Below are positions 33,356 to 41,837 of a stretch of 42,495 nt of DNA, one piece after another. Within the stretch, counting starts at the first letter, position 1. Each line of letters starts with the position of its first letter. This stretch comes from FCB group bacterium (lineage in GTDB: Bacteria > Zixibacteria > MSB-5A5 > GN15 > JAAZOE01). The DNA is taken from contig JAAEQF010000047.1 of assembly GCA_024231695.1 (NCBI GenBank), positions 1-42,495 on the forward strand, given 5' to 3'. A model generated the notes under the pieces. It did no database searches and was not told where the DNA came from. It worked only from the letters and a program-made list of their open reading frames with translations. The translations under genes were made by a program, and so were the position numbers.

Positions 33356-34123
33356 TCAATGGCCGCCCATCCCCATATTCATTTCCACTTCTTTGTAGCC
33401 TTCAGGTATGTCATAGATTCCATCCGGAGCGTCTTTCTCGGCGTGCTCAATCATTTCGACTGTCGTCAGAATATCTTGCCCCATGACCGACGCTACGGTA
33501 GTCGTCAGCACCGGCACACCTTTGATTTGCTTAAGCTGTTCGACAAAGTCCCCAAAACCTGGCATTTGGGCCATCATTCCCCCGCACACTGCGTGGAAGG
33601 CGCCGATGTCGGTGTCGATATCCTCGGTGACCCACATCTGCTGCTTCGAGGCCACCATGGCCATTGTCAAGTCGATGGTGTACATTTTGGTTTGCCAATC
33701 ACCAATCTTTTTGGTTTCCTTGGACGGCGCGACAGTAATTTTTGGGGCGCCCATCATAGCACTCGCTCTCCTCATCATTTGCGCCTGGTTGTCGTCCTTG
33801 GGATCTCCCTCGCCGCCACTGGCAGCAGGGTTAAGAGATATTGCCGAGTATTCTTTCTTTTCGAGATCCAGCATATACATGATGTTCTTTTTGGCATCGA
33901 AGATGACGGCAGTTTTGTTTGCGGTCTGAGCACAGGCCTTGCCATTTGCCAACCACAATATAGTCGTATCATTCTTCTCGGCCTGTTTCTTCCCCATCAC
34001 TTCGTATGCATCAGTATGGACAACCTGCTTGAAGAAGCTGTCGGCCAGAGCCGGCCCACCGATACCGAAGATTATAACCATCATAACCGTTATCACGGAA
34101 CGAGTAACAAAGGTAAATCGCAT
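33356..34123 (-). CDS. Secreted DUF4412-like protein
   Basis: 255 residues from the ATG at 34123, with GAGGTG just upstream; an extra 17 codons in frame (to 34174) lack support. The signal peptide (MRFTFVTRSVITVMMVIIFG, cleavage near ALADS) is clear. The mature domain resembles DUF4412: WLANGKACAQTANKTAVIFDAKKNIMYMLDLEKKEYSAI, then a methionine-rich stretch and IGDWQTKMYTIDLTMAMVASKQQMWVTEDI. It ends in a Gly/Met-rich segment (VEMNMGMGGH). It is distantly related to the two 329-residue proteins nearby but lacks their C-terminal module. It lies about 95 bases upstream of the GIDE gene. Function unknown; probably a periplasmic protein read by an envelope system. Confidence 0.75.
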   Translation of the reverse strand: MRFTFVTRSVITVMMVIIFGIGGPALADSFFKQVVHTDAYEVMGKKQAEKNDTTILWLANGKACAQTANKTAVIFDAKKNIMYMLDLEKKEYSAISLNPAASGGEGDPKDDNQAQMMRRASAMMGAPKITVAPSKETKKIGDWQTKMYTIDLTMAMVASKQQMWVTEDIDTDIGAFHAVCGGMMAQMPGFGDFVEQLKQIKGVPVLTTTVASVMGQDILTTVEMIEHAEKDAPDGIYDIPEGYKEVEMNMGMGGH

Positions 34124-34328
34124 TCCACACCTCACCTTTTGATAAATTATGTTATTGTCTAGCAATAGCATCACACGGCAGGCAAGATCATCTACAATAG
34201 GGTGACTATTTGCCCCTGCCTACTGGTAAAATAGCTGATACACAATGAAGTGTCAACTTGAAATCGAGAAACGGTGGTATTCGGCAATGCAGTATGACTC
34301 TGAATTCATCCCTGTGCCGATTGCCCGT

Positions 34329-34441
34329 AGTGGCAAAGCCACTTTTCGGCTGTCGCCATAATGACCCAAGTAAGGCTCACAGTGAGGCAAGTGAAGGGAA
34401 AACAAGCCCCACCTGTGGGTGGTCTGCGTCTTTAAACGCAG
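34329..34441. other. Cluster of short hairpins
   Basis: Three simple stems stand close together: AGTGGC/GCCACT with loop AAA (34329-34343), CCCAC/GTGGG (34408-34419), and CTGCGT/ACGCAG (34424-34441). They continue into the 43-bp repeat array. No gene occupies 34124-34756. Confidence 0.5.
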
Positions 34442-34474
34442 GGAGTGATAATTCGGGTCGTACACGCGATAGCC

Positions 34475-34579
34475 AAAAACAGGCTTCGCCTGTGAGATAG
34501 CGCCAGCGATCGAGCAGAAAAACAGGCTCCGCCTGTGAGATAGCGCCAGCGATCGAGCAGAAAAACAGGCTCTGCCTGT
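34475..34579. repeat. 43-bp tandem repeat with internal hairpin
   Basis: Units begin at 34475, 34518 and 34561, exactly 43 bases apart. The first two are nearly identical, differing at one base, and the third is cut after 19 bases. Each opens with A5 and the hairpin ACAGGC-TYC-GCCTGT or a close variant, followed by GAGATAGCGCCAGCGATCGAG. No spacer variation of the CRISPR kind is present. Confidence 0.85.
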
Positions 34580-34699
34580 CACGTAAATCTGCCCATAATA
34601 AATGATATTATAAAAATCCAACGGGCATTATCAGCATTTTCTCACTTTAGAGGTTGATCATGATCGGTTTTCCCTGATAGAAAACAATACTTTTTACTA

Positions 34700-34727
34700 T
34701 TGAAATTACGATTTTATCTACTATAAT
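34700..34727 (+). promoter_or_regulatory. Sigma70-type promoter of the SulP signalling operon
   Basis: TTGAAA (34700-34705) and TATAAT (34722-34727) are separated by 16 bases. The start would fall near 34734, about 23 bases before the first start codon, leaving room for the AAAGGAAAG ribosome site. Confidence 0.7.
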
Positions 34728-34756
34728 GTATTCGGGTTAAACAAAGGAAAGCCGTT

Positions 34757-35965
34757 ATGGCGATAATTGCAGTAGTCAGTGGTTCATATTGTTACGGTGA
34801 GGAAATCGTGACCGAAGTGTCCAAGCGTCTTAATTACCGCAGGGTTGACGGTGTCTTGTCTGAGGAAACTTCTAAAAGATATAAGTTAGGCAAAGATCAG
34901 GTGCTCCGTTCCATGATCGGTACTGCGCCGTTTCTGAATATCACCTCGAGTAAACACAAGAGAAGTCTTGGATATCTTGAAGCTACATTGGCTGAATTGT
35001 TACAATCCGACAATGTAGTCCTGAGCGGATGTGCCAGCTATATGATTCCGGGTAACATCTCTCATGTTTTGAAGGTATGTATTATAGCCAACCACAGTTT
35101 CCGGGTTAGGCAGGCGGTTAAGATCGAGGATATATCGGATTCAGAAGCTGCCACCAAAATCATGGAATACGATAAAGGAATCTCGTCCTGTTCGAACCAT
35201 CTCGTGGAACAACCGGCCTACGACGAAAGTCTTTTTGATCTGGTGATTCCAATGCACAGCACTTCTGTTGACGAAGCGGTTGAAATTATCTGCAACCAGT
35301 CCGTTTCTGACGCAGTGAAAACAACCGTCAGATCTCGTGGCATCATGGAAGATTATCTTCTAAGCGCCAAAGTAAAACTTGAACTCACTCTGGCAGGGCA
35401 TGACGCAAACGTGTATGCGGAAAACGGCGATGTGACCATTGAAATCAATGAGCAGGCCATACGGATGGGGAAGCTGGAAAGCAAATTGAAGGATATCGCC
35501 TCTACAGTACCCGGCGTGCTGAGAGTTTCCACGAAACTTGGCCCCAAAGCCGCTCCACCGTCATTAAATCCGTGGGATAGAATTGACGTACCTCCCAAGA
35601 TTTTGCTCGTAGATGATGAAAAGGAATTTGTCCACACGCTGTCGGAGCGTCTGAGGACAAGAAATCTTGAATCATCGATTGCATACGATGGAGAACAAGC
35701 GCTCGAAATGTTGAACGAAGAGATTCCAGATGTCATTGTATTGGATCTAATGATGCCGGGAATCGATGGCATTGAAACTCTCAGACGGGTAAAAGACTCG
35801 CATCCGGATGTCGAAGTAATAATCCTGACGGGTCATGGTTCCGACGAGGAGCAGGAGACGGCTGAGGATCTGGGAGCTTTTGCCTATTTACATAAGCCGG
35901 TTAATATTAATGATTTGGCGCAGAAGATGAAAGAGGCCTATGCTCATGGCAAAAGGAGGCGATAG
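34757..35965 (+). CDS. Cytidylate-kinase-like domain fused to BON and receiver domains
   Basis: A 402-residue fusion. Residues 1-190 resemble the stand-alone cytidylate-kinase-like family (AIIAVVSGSYCYGEEIVTEVSKRLNY; later RVRQAVKIEDISDSEA and HSTSVDEAVEII). The nucleotide loop lacks the usual GSGG, so it may be a non-catalytic sensor. Residues about 204-262 form a BON-like domain (VKLELTLAGHDANVYAENGDVTIE...VPGVLRVSTKL). Residues 280-398 are a receiver with D286/D287, phosphorylation site D330 (VIVLDLMMPGIDG), threonine in IILTG and lysine in YLHKP. It is the first gene of the signalling run leading to SulP and may join nucleotide sensing with phosphorelay. The domain calls are good; the biochemical role is a guess. 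Confidence 0.82.
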   Translation: MAIIAVVSGSYCYGEEIVTEVSKRLNYRRVDGVLSEETSKRYKLGKDQVLRSMIGTAPFLNITSSKHKRSLGYLEATLAELLQSDNVVLSGCASYMIPGNISHVLKVCIIANHSFRVRQAVKIEDISDSEAATKIMEYDKGISSCSNHLVEQPAYDESLFDLVIPMHSTSVDEAVEIICNQSVSDAVKTTVRSRGIMEDYLLSAKVKLELTLAGHDANVYAENGDVTIEINEQAIRMGKLESKLKDIASTVPGVLRVSTKLGPKAAPPSLNPWDRIDVPPKILLVDDEKEFVHTLSERLRTRNLESSIAYDGEQALEMLNEEIPDVIVLDLMMPGIDGIETLRRVKDSHPDVEVIILTGHGSDEEQETAEDLGAFAYLHKPVNINDLAQKMKEAYAHGKRRR

Positions 35966-36013
35966 ACCTGATTCCGATTGATATTGCTCCTGCAACATAG
36001 GGTATAGAACTTT

Positions 36014-37717
36014 ATGAATGATCAGACGCAACATGCTGTTCCGCCTCAGAGCGAACAACAGAGCAGTCTTCCGAGATATCGTCGGCTGCGCCGAAATCTT
36101 ATTATTGTACCGTTTTTAGCCGCGTTAGTGCCCCTTTTAATAATGGCCATTATTAATTATTATCAGGACTACAATGCCTATAAATCGGAAAACTATTTTA
36201 CTGTTTCCCATTTATTGTCCAATTCGAAACGCTCCCTGCAGTTTGCGGTAGAGCAGCGCCGAGCCGTCCTATCTTTGATTGCCAGAGGACAATCTCTAGA
36301 TGATTTGAGTGATGACGCCAGATTGATGGCTATTCTGAGAGATTTGAAGGAGTCGTTTGGTGATTTTGTGGATTTGGGGTTAATCGAGTACGAAGGGAAT
36401 CAATCTTATTATGCGGGCCCTTACGACTTGAAGGGTATTAACTACAAGGATCAATCATGGTTTCATGAAGTATCGCTCAGGGGTACATATGTGAGTGATG
36501 TTTTTATGGGTTATCGAAAATTCCCGCACTTTGTTATTGCCTTCGCTCGCGAACTGGAAAACGGTAAATTCTATGTGTTAAGAGCAACAATTGACACCAG
36601 ATTGCTGAACCGTCAGATTTATGCTCTTGAATCAAGTGAACCGGTTGATATCTTTATAACTAATAAAACCGGTGTCTTGCAAACGGCATCAACATTTTAT
36701 GGCGACGTACTCGACACTTTCAATTTGAAATTTCCGTCGCACATTCTTGACCGAGAGATAATCGATGAGCGCACTTTGTCCGACGGACTCAATGTAACCA
36801 TGGGGGTTGCCAGTATCGACGATAGTCCTTTTGTCCTGGTGGCTATGCTGCAGCATCGGAGTGCGTTTCTGCATTGGATCTCCAAGCGATCGGATGTTGT
36901 CTGGTTCCTTTTGGCCAGCATGATAGGAATACTGGTGACGGTCTCATTGCGTTCCAAGTATATTGTATCTCGGTTGCAGGAATCTGATACCCGCCGGGCA
37001 AAAACTTTGCATAATATCGAATATACGAACAAGATGGCTACTCTGGGAAGGCTATCTGCCGGTGTGGCCCACGAAATCAATAACCCGCTGGCCATCATTA
37101 ATGAAAAGGCCGGTTTAATCAAAGATATTGCATCGCACCAGCCTGACTTTCCTAAAAAGGAAAGAGTCATGGATTTGGTGGATTCGGTTACCTCTTCTGT
37201 AGAGCGTTGCAGTCGGGTTACTCATCGGCTACTCGGTTTCGGCCGTCGTATGGAGTTTCGAAAAGAACACATAGATATGGAAACGTTAATAAATGATGTC
37301 CTCGACTTTCAGCGATCAGAGGCCTCCCATAGAAACATTAAGATCGATTTGAACACGGAATCCGACATATCAACCATCCAGAGTGATCGAGGGCAACTGC
37401 AACAGGTTTTTTTGAATCTTATCAACAACGCCTATGCCGCGTTGGATGATAACGGGAAAATCGACATTAATATTCGTCAATTGAACGCTGACGAAGTTGA
37501 AGTAGCTATAAGCGACAACGGTGTTGGTATTGATAAAAAGGATTTGGATCACATCTTTGAACCGTTTTTCTCAACCAAGGGTGAGTCGGGCACCGGCCTT
37601 GGATTATCAATCACCAAAGATATTATTGAAAAACTGGGTGGAATTATTGTTGTCTCAAGTCGGGTCGGCAAAGGAACGTGTTTTACCGTCAATTTACCTG
37701 TGGAGAGATTAGGTTAA
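36014..37717 (+). CDS. Membrane histidine kinase with dCache-like sensor
   Basis: A 567-residue sensor kinase. The first membrane helix is at about residues 29-50 (LIIVPFLAALVPLLIMAIINYY) and the second at 294-314. The ~240 residues between form an extracytoplasmic dCache-like sensor (YYAGPYDLKGINYKDQSWFHE, then YVSDVFMGYRKFPHFVIAFAREL). Next comes the phospho-accepting H353 (LSAGVAHEINNPLAII), then the ATPase with NLINNAYAAL, DNGVGID and GESGTGLGLS. The kinase core is intact. The gene sits 48 bases after the kinase-like/receiver fusion and 11 before a single receiver, so these form a phosphorelay. The sensed ligand is unknown, possibly an anion relevant to the SulP transporter downstream. 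Confidence 0.93.
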   Translation: MNDQTQHAVPPQSEQQSSLPRYRRLRRNLIIVPFLAALVPLLIMAIINYYQDYNAYKSENYFTVSHLLSNSKRSLQFAVEQRRAVLSLIARGQSLDDLSDDARLMAILRDLKESFGDFVDLGLIEYEGNQSYYAGPYDLKGINYKDQSWFHEVSLRGTYVSDVFMGYRKFPHFVIAFARELENGKFYVLRATIDTRLLNRQIYALESSEPVDIFITNKTGVLQTASTFYGDVLDTFNLKFPSHILDREIIDERTLSDGLNVTMGVASIDDSPFVLVAMLQHRSAFLHWISKRSDVVWFLLASMIGILVTVSLRSKYIVSRLQESDTRRAKTLHNIEYTNKMATLGRLSAGVAHEINNPLAIINEKAGLIKDIASHQPDFPKKERVMDLVDSVTSSVERCSRVTHRLLGFGRRMEFRKEHIDMETLINDVLDFQRSEASHRNIKIDLNTESDISTIQSDRGQLQQVFLNLINNAYAALDDNGKIDINIRQLNADEVEVAISDNGVGIDKKDLDHIFEPFFSTKGESGTGLGLSITKDIIEKLGGIIVVSSRVGKGTCFTVNLPVERLG

Positions 37718-37728
37718 GGGAATAATAT

Positions 37729-38106
37729 ATGGATAATTTTCGTGTTTTACTGATTGATGACGAAGAGGAATTGGTCTCAACCCTTGCGGAACGGTTGGAT
37801 TACCGTGGCATAAGCGCCGACTACGCAATCAGCGGTGATATGGCATTGGAGAAATTGCAGGAATCTTCTTATGATATTGTACTTATTGATTTGAAATTGC
37901 CGGGATTATCTGGTGACGAGTTGTTAACCGTTATACACAAATCATATCCCAACCTTCCGGCTTTGATGATAACCGGCCACGGTTCCGGGGAAGCAGGCGA
38001 TTTCGTAAAACCGGAGGGAGCCTATAGTCTTCTGCAAAAACCAATAAATATATCGGCATTAATCGAAAAAATGAAAGAGGCCATTGAAGCCAATGAACCC
38101 GGATAA
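37729..38106 (+). CDS. Single-domain response regulator
   Basis: A 125-residue receiver with no output domain: acidic residues D10/D11, phosphorylation site D54 (IVLIDLKLPGLSG), switch threonine in LMITGHG and lysine in LLQKP. The region after ITG is shortened (GSGEAGDFVKPEGAY). It follows the dCache kinase by eleven bases and overlaps the start of the degenerate kinase, so translation of the two is linked. It probably takes phosphate from the kinase at 36014-37717. Confidence 0.92.
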   Translation: MDNFRVLLIDDEEELVSTLAERLDYRGISADYAISGDMALEKLQESSYDIVLIDLKLPGLSGDELLTVIHKSYPNLPALMITGHGSGEAGDFVKPEGAYSLLQKPINISALIEKMKEAIEANEPG

Positions 38107-38776
38107 CAGTAAAACTCTCCCGGATCAATTTCTTTACCAGGGTTTGGGGTTCTTTGGTGCGATAACTGCCTCAGTCACACATGAATTTAATAATATACTG
38201 GGCACCATAGATCAATTGTCGGGATTACTGGAAGATTTGACGGTTTCTTCCGGACAGGAAAAGGCAATATCGGAAGATCAAATAAATGCCATTACCGGTA
38301 GAATTAGTTTACAAACAGAACGTGGTCTTACGCTGGTGAAACAGCTAAACACCTTCGCTCATACCAGTGATCATAAGGCGACTGAGTTTAATGTATATAA
38401 CGCATTGGAAAATCTTCAAGCTCTTATGAAACGTCTGGTGAGTACACAGAAGAAAGACCTGATATTGACCGGACCGGGCGAAGAAATATTGGTTAATACA
38501 AACGCCTTTTTTCTACTGCAGGCGCTATTTCTGATTATTAGCAGGATACTGCCCCTTGTCGTAAGTGATTCAGCGATAGAAATGACTCTATGTGAACAGA
38601 ATGATAACGCCGTTATAACGATTAAAGCCCGGCTTAACGGAGCCTTAATTGAGTTACCTGATGACCGCTATCTTGGACAGTTAATTTCCGGATTACAGGG
38701 AAACTCTAAGGAGCGTTTTGATAACGAGCTATATAGTCTTGAACTCAGAGTTCCTCGATCAGACGCTAGCGTTTAG
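38093..38776 (+). CDS. Degenerate histidine-kinase-like protein
   Basis: 227 residues from the ATG at 38093; a TTG at 38084 is possible. The dimerisation helix is preserved, with the H box ASVTHEFNNILGTIDQLSGLL near residues 25-45. The ATPase half (about 120-222) keeps the outline of the fold (LEDLQ-like start, FFLLQALFLIISRIL in the N-box position) but lacks the N-box asparagine and both glycine-rich boxes. It probably cannot bind ATP or phosphorylate itself. It may serve as a phosphotransfer protein, like histidine phosphotransferases derived from kinases, or as a scaffold between the two receivers on either side. It overlaps the preceding receiver gene. Confidence 0.7.
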   Translation: MNPDNSKTLPDQFLYQGLGFFGAITASVTHEFNNILGTIDQLSGLLEDLTVSSGQEKAISEDQINAITGRISLQTERGLTLVKQLNTFAHTSDHKATEFNVYNALENLQALMKRLVSTQKKDLILTGPGEEILVNTNAFFLLQALFLIISRILPLVVSDSAIEMTLCEQNDNAVITIKARLNGALIELPDDRYLGQLISGLQGNSKERFDNELYSLELRVPRSDASV

Positions 38777-38788
38777 GAGGTATTATAT

Positions 38789-39220
38789 ATGATAGTCACA
38801 AAAGTTCTTATTGTAGATGATGAAGAGGATTTCGCGAACGCGCTGGCCGAACGAATGAGAAATCGTGACTTGCAGGTTGATATTGTTGGAAATGGTGAAG
38901 AAGCTATTAATTCTGTGTCGGAAAAGGCTTATGATGCCATTGTCCTGGACATGATCATGCCCGGTTTGGACGGTATTGAGACGCTCAAGCAAATACTCTC
39001 TATCAATCCTGATCTTCAGGTTATCCTCCTGACCGGAAGGGGTACGATTGAAAAAGGTGTCGAAGCTGTCAAGTATGGCGCTTTTGAATTCCTGGAGAAA
39101 CCGGTGAAATTCGATGTTCTGTTCAGCAAAATCGAAAAAGCCAAATCAGCAAAAATAGCGCTTACCGAAGAAAGAACAAACGACATGATTGATAAAATAA
39201 TGAGGAGCAAAGGCTGGTAG
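38789..39220 (+). CDS. Response regulator with short C-terminal helix
   Basis: A 143-residue receiver: D10/D11, phosphorylation site D54 (AIVLDMIMPGLDG), threonine in VILLTGRG, lysine in FLEKP. The last 25 residues form a charged helix (KIALTEERTNDMIDKIMRSKG), not an output domain. The Shine-Dalgarno GGAGGT at 38776-38781 supports the ATG. It closely resembles the receiver of the fusion at 34757-35965 (same DGIETL segment). It ends about 120 bases before the SulP gene, with no terminator visible in between, so it is probably transcribed with the transporter. Confidence 0.92.
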   Translation: MIVTKVLIVDDEEDFANALAERMRNRDLQVDIVGNGEEAINSVSEKAYDAIVLDMIMPGLDGIETLKQILSINPDLQVILLTGRGTIEKGVEAVKYGAFEFLEKPVKFDVLFSKIEKAKSAKIALTEERTNDMIDKIMRSKGW

Positions 39221-39340
39221 GAGTTTTCTGCTAAAAGGGAATAACTGCAGACAGAATTTGCGACTGGTTAATCAATGAATTTAGGATCATAATGCGGTCT
39301 TGTGTTGCTATAGTCATTGTGCCTTCGTGGAGAAGAAATT

Positions 39341-41575
39341 GTGAGCCTTAAGTATATATCTCGTGTTTTCCCATTCCTGAGTTGGTTCAAAGGATATTCA
39401 TCGAGCTATTTTCGTCGCGATCTTACGGGTGGACTGACCGTTGCGCTCGTACTGATTCCTCAGTCGATGGCCTATGCCCAGTTGGCCGGACTGCCCGCAT
39501 ATTATGGACTATATGCTGCTCTTTTACCTCCAATTGTTGCTTCACTTTTTGGATCCAGCCGACAATTGGCCACAGGCCCAGTTGCTATTGTGTCGTTGAT
39601 GACAGCTACTGCCCTGGAGCCTTTGGCGACAGCAGGCAGCGGAAATTTCATTGCCTACGCCGTTCTTCTGGCTTTGATGGTCGGCATATTTCAATTCTTG
39701 CTGGGTGTTGTCAGGCTTGGTTTGGTTGTCAATTTCCTGTCCCATCCTGTGGTTAGCGGTTTTACGAACGCAGGTGCTCTGATTATTGCTTCCTCGCAAC
39801 TGTCCAAGCTGTTCGGTGTCTATGTAGAAAAGGGCGAACACCATTACGAGACTGTTTACGGCGTTATCAAGGAGGCTATTTCGTTTACGCATTGGCCGAC
39901 TCTTGCTCTGGCCGTCCTTGCCATTACTACAATGATTATCTTGCGGAGGATTAACCCGCGTATTCCCAATGTGCTTATTGCCGTACTAATCACGACTGTT
40001 ATTTCCTGGTCCATAGGTTTTGAGCGAACTGCAGAAGTGGCCATTGGACAAATAGAATCAGATGATGTACACACTTTGATTAACGGATTTAATAAAGGTG
40101 TTTCAGGGGTTGACGAGAATACCGCTGAACGTGTTTCTCTACGAGTACAGTACGATAGCCTTGTTGAAGCATATGGGGATAAAAACCGAAATGCGTTGTC
40201 TTGTATGCACCAAATTGAGCTTCTGAATGCTGAACTTGACGAGCTTGCTTACAACGTCGGGCAATCTCGTACCAGTCTGAGAAGATATAGGCTTATCGGT
40301 ACGGATGAGTCCCCCGGTCAGCAGCATTTTTATCCTTATTCTGAAAGCCTGGCCGATGTTGATAGCGATGGGCATATTTGGCGGTTGAAGATCGGAAACG
40401 GTCAATTGAATACTGATGCCTTGACAATATCAAGCGGAGGTGCCGTTGTCGGTACCATTCCGCAGGGTCTGCCGAAATTCGGACTTCCGGTTATCGATTT
40501 CTCGATAGTTTTTGCTCTACTACCTATGGCAATGATAATTTCGCTTCTTGGCTTTATGGAAGCTATCTCGATAGCCAAAGCAATGGCCGCAAGAACGGGT
40601 CAGCGGCTTGATGTCAATCAGGAATTGATCGGGCAGGGTCTGGCAAACATAATCGGATCATTCGGCCAGAGCTACGCGGTTTCAGGATCTTTTTCCCGCT
40701 CGGCCGTGAATCTTCAGGCCGGGGCCATGACTGGATTATCCAATGCGATCAGCAGCATGGTAGTCGTTATCGTACTGTTGTTTTTTACGCCGCTTCTTTA
40801 TCATCTTCCCCAGGCAGTACTGGCCTCTATCATCATAATGGCGGTCATCGGGTTGGTCAGTTTGAAATCATTCATTCATGCCTGGAAAACACAGTGGTAT
40901 GATGGATTGATAGGCATCACGACCTTTATCTGTACACTATTGTTTGCTCCTCATCTGGATCGAGGAATCATTATTGGAGTCATTCTTTCTTTATTGCTCT
41001 ACATGATTCGCAACATGAAGCCAGTGATCGCGTTGTTGTCTCTGCATGTTGATGGTACCTACAGAAACCAAAGTCGCTTTGATCTTGGTCAATGCCCTCA
41101 CATCGCCGTTATTCGATATGCCGGTTCGTTGATATTTTCCAATGTGAATTATCTTGAAAATCAGGTTTTGGAAACCGTTAGTCGAATGCCTGAGCTTCGC
41201 CATGTATTAATCGTAGGAAATGGTATCAATGAGCTGGATGCATCCGGGGCTGATGCTCTGTCGGTATTGATTGACCGCCTGCGTGGTCAGGGGATTCTGT
41301 TTTCGGTCAGCGGCCTTAATGATAGTGTAACCGACGTTCTCAGAAGAACCGGTTTGACAGCAAAAATTGGAGAGAATAACCTCTATCACAATGTGGCTCG
41401 ATCAATAGAAAACATCTGGGAAAAAGCGCATGTTGACTCTAAAGAATCCACATGCCCCCTCCGGGAAAGGCCTTTCAAACATTGGCCGATATCGCCGGAA
41501 GCCCAAAAATCAATTCAGGCCCAAGGTGATGCCGACCCTATTAATAAGCCTAGGGACTCATCAGGTGAGGAATAG
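39341..41575 (+). CDS. SulP-family anion transporter with STAS domain and large internal insertion
   Basis: 744 residues from the GTG at 39341, with GGAG at 39329-39332; a TTG at 39317 is a weaker alternative. It has the SulP hallmarks: DLTGGLTVALVLIPQSMAYAQLAGLP.YGLYA (27-60), then QLATGPVAIVSLM and GVV.LG.VVNFLSHPVVSGF. The second half includes FMEAISIAKAMA and NIIGSFGQSYAVSGSFSRSAVN. A C-terminal STAS domain (about 576-690) contains DASGADALSVLID. Between VAIG and GAVVGTIPQGLP an insertion of about 130 residues (233-366) adds a helical and beta segment that standard SulP proteins lack. SulP proteins move sulfate, bicarbonate or dicarboxylates; the substrate here is not readable. It ends a run of signalling genes, which suggests that its activity or expression is under their control. 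Confidence 0.92.
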   Translation: MSLKYISRVFPFLSWFKGYSSSYFRRDLTGGLTVALVLIPQSMAYAQLAGLPAYYGLYAALLPPIVASLFGSSRQLATGPVAIVSLMTATALEPLATAGSGNFIAYAVLLALMVGIFQFLLGVVRLGLVVNFLSHPVVSGFTNAGALIIASSQLSKLFGVYVEKGEHHYETVYGVIKEAISFTHWPTLALAVLAITTMIILRRINPRIPNVLIAVLITTVISWSIGFERTAEVAIGQIESDDVHTLINGFNKGVSGVDENTAERVSLRVQYDSLVEAYGDKNRNALSCMHQIELLNAELDELAYNVGQSRTSLRRYRLIGTDESPGQQHFYPYSESLADVDSDGHIWRLKIGNGQLNTDALTISSGGAVVGTIPQGLPKFGLPVIDFSIVFALLPMAMIISLLGFMEAISIAKAMAARTGQRLDVNQELIGQGLANIIGSFGQSYAVSGSFSRSAVNLQAGAMTGLSNAISSMVVVIVLLFFTPLLYHLPQAVLASIIIMAVIGLVSLKSFIHAWKTQWYDGLIGITTFICTLLFAPHLDRGIIIGVILSLLLYMIRNMKPVIALLSLHVDGTYRNQSRFDLGQCPHIAVIRYAGSLIFSNVNYLENQVLETVSRMPELRHVLIVGNGINELDASGADALSVLIDRLRGQGILFSVSGLNDSVTDVLRRTGLTAKIGENNLYHNVARSIENIWEKAHVDSKESTCPLRERPFKHWPISPEAQKSIQAQGDADPINKPRDSSGEE

Positions 41576-41643
41576 GTTCCTTGATGGTCGGAAAATCATC
41601 TATGCTGTGAAGTAGTTTGGGGAATAATTCGACAATTTTCAAA

Positions 41644-41672
41644 AAACGGGATTGGGATAACCAGCCCCGTTT
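41644..41672 (+). terminator. Terminator after the SulP gene
   Basis: AAACGGG (41644-41650) pairs with CCCGTTT (41666-41672), followed by GTTTT. It lies about 70 bases after the SulP stop and should end the signalling-transport transcript. Confidence 0.65.
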
Positions 41673-41837
41673 GTTTTAATTGATTATAAATGTGTAAGTT
41701 CCGCCGCCGAGTTGGCGAGTATCCAGTCTATGCGTCTATGATATACCTCAATAGTGGCTATTTTACCTCAGATACTACCTGGATTATTTATGGCAGCCCC
41801 TACGTTGTTTTAAATGACATCATTCTTTAACAAGCGA

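Noticed and set aside
34475-34579. CRISPR array
   Set aside because: The units are direct tandem repeats without variable spacers, and no cas genes are near.
34253-34621. Open frame across the 43-bp repeats
   Set aside because: Its sequence is a by-product of the tandem repeats and hairpins.
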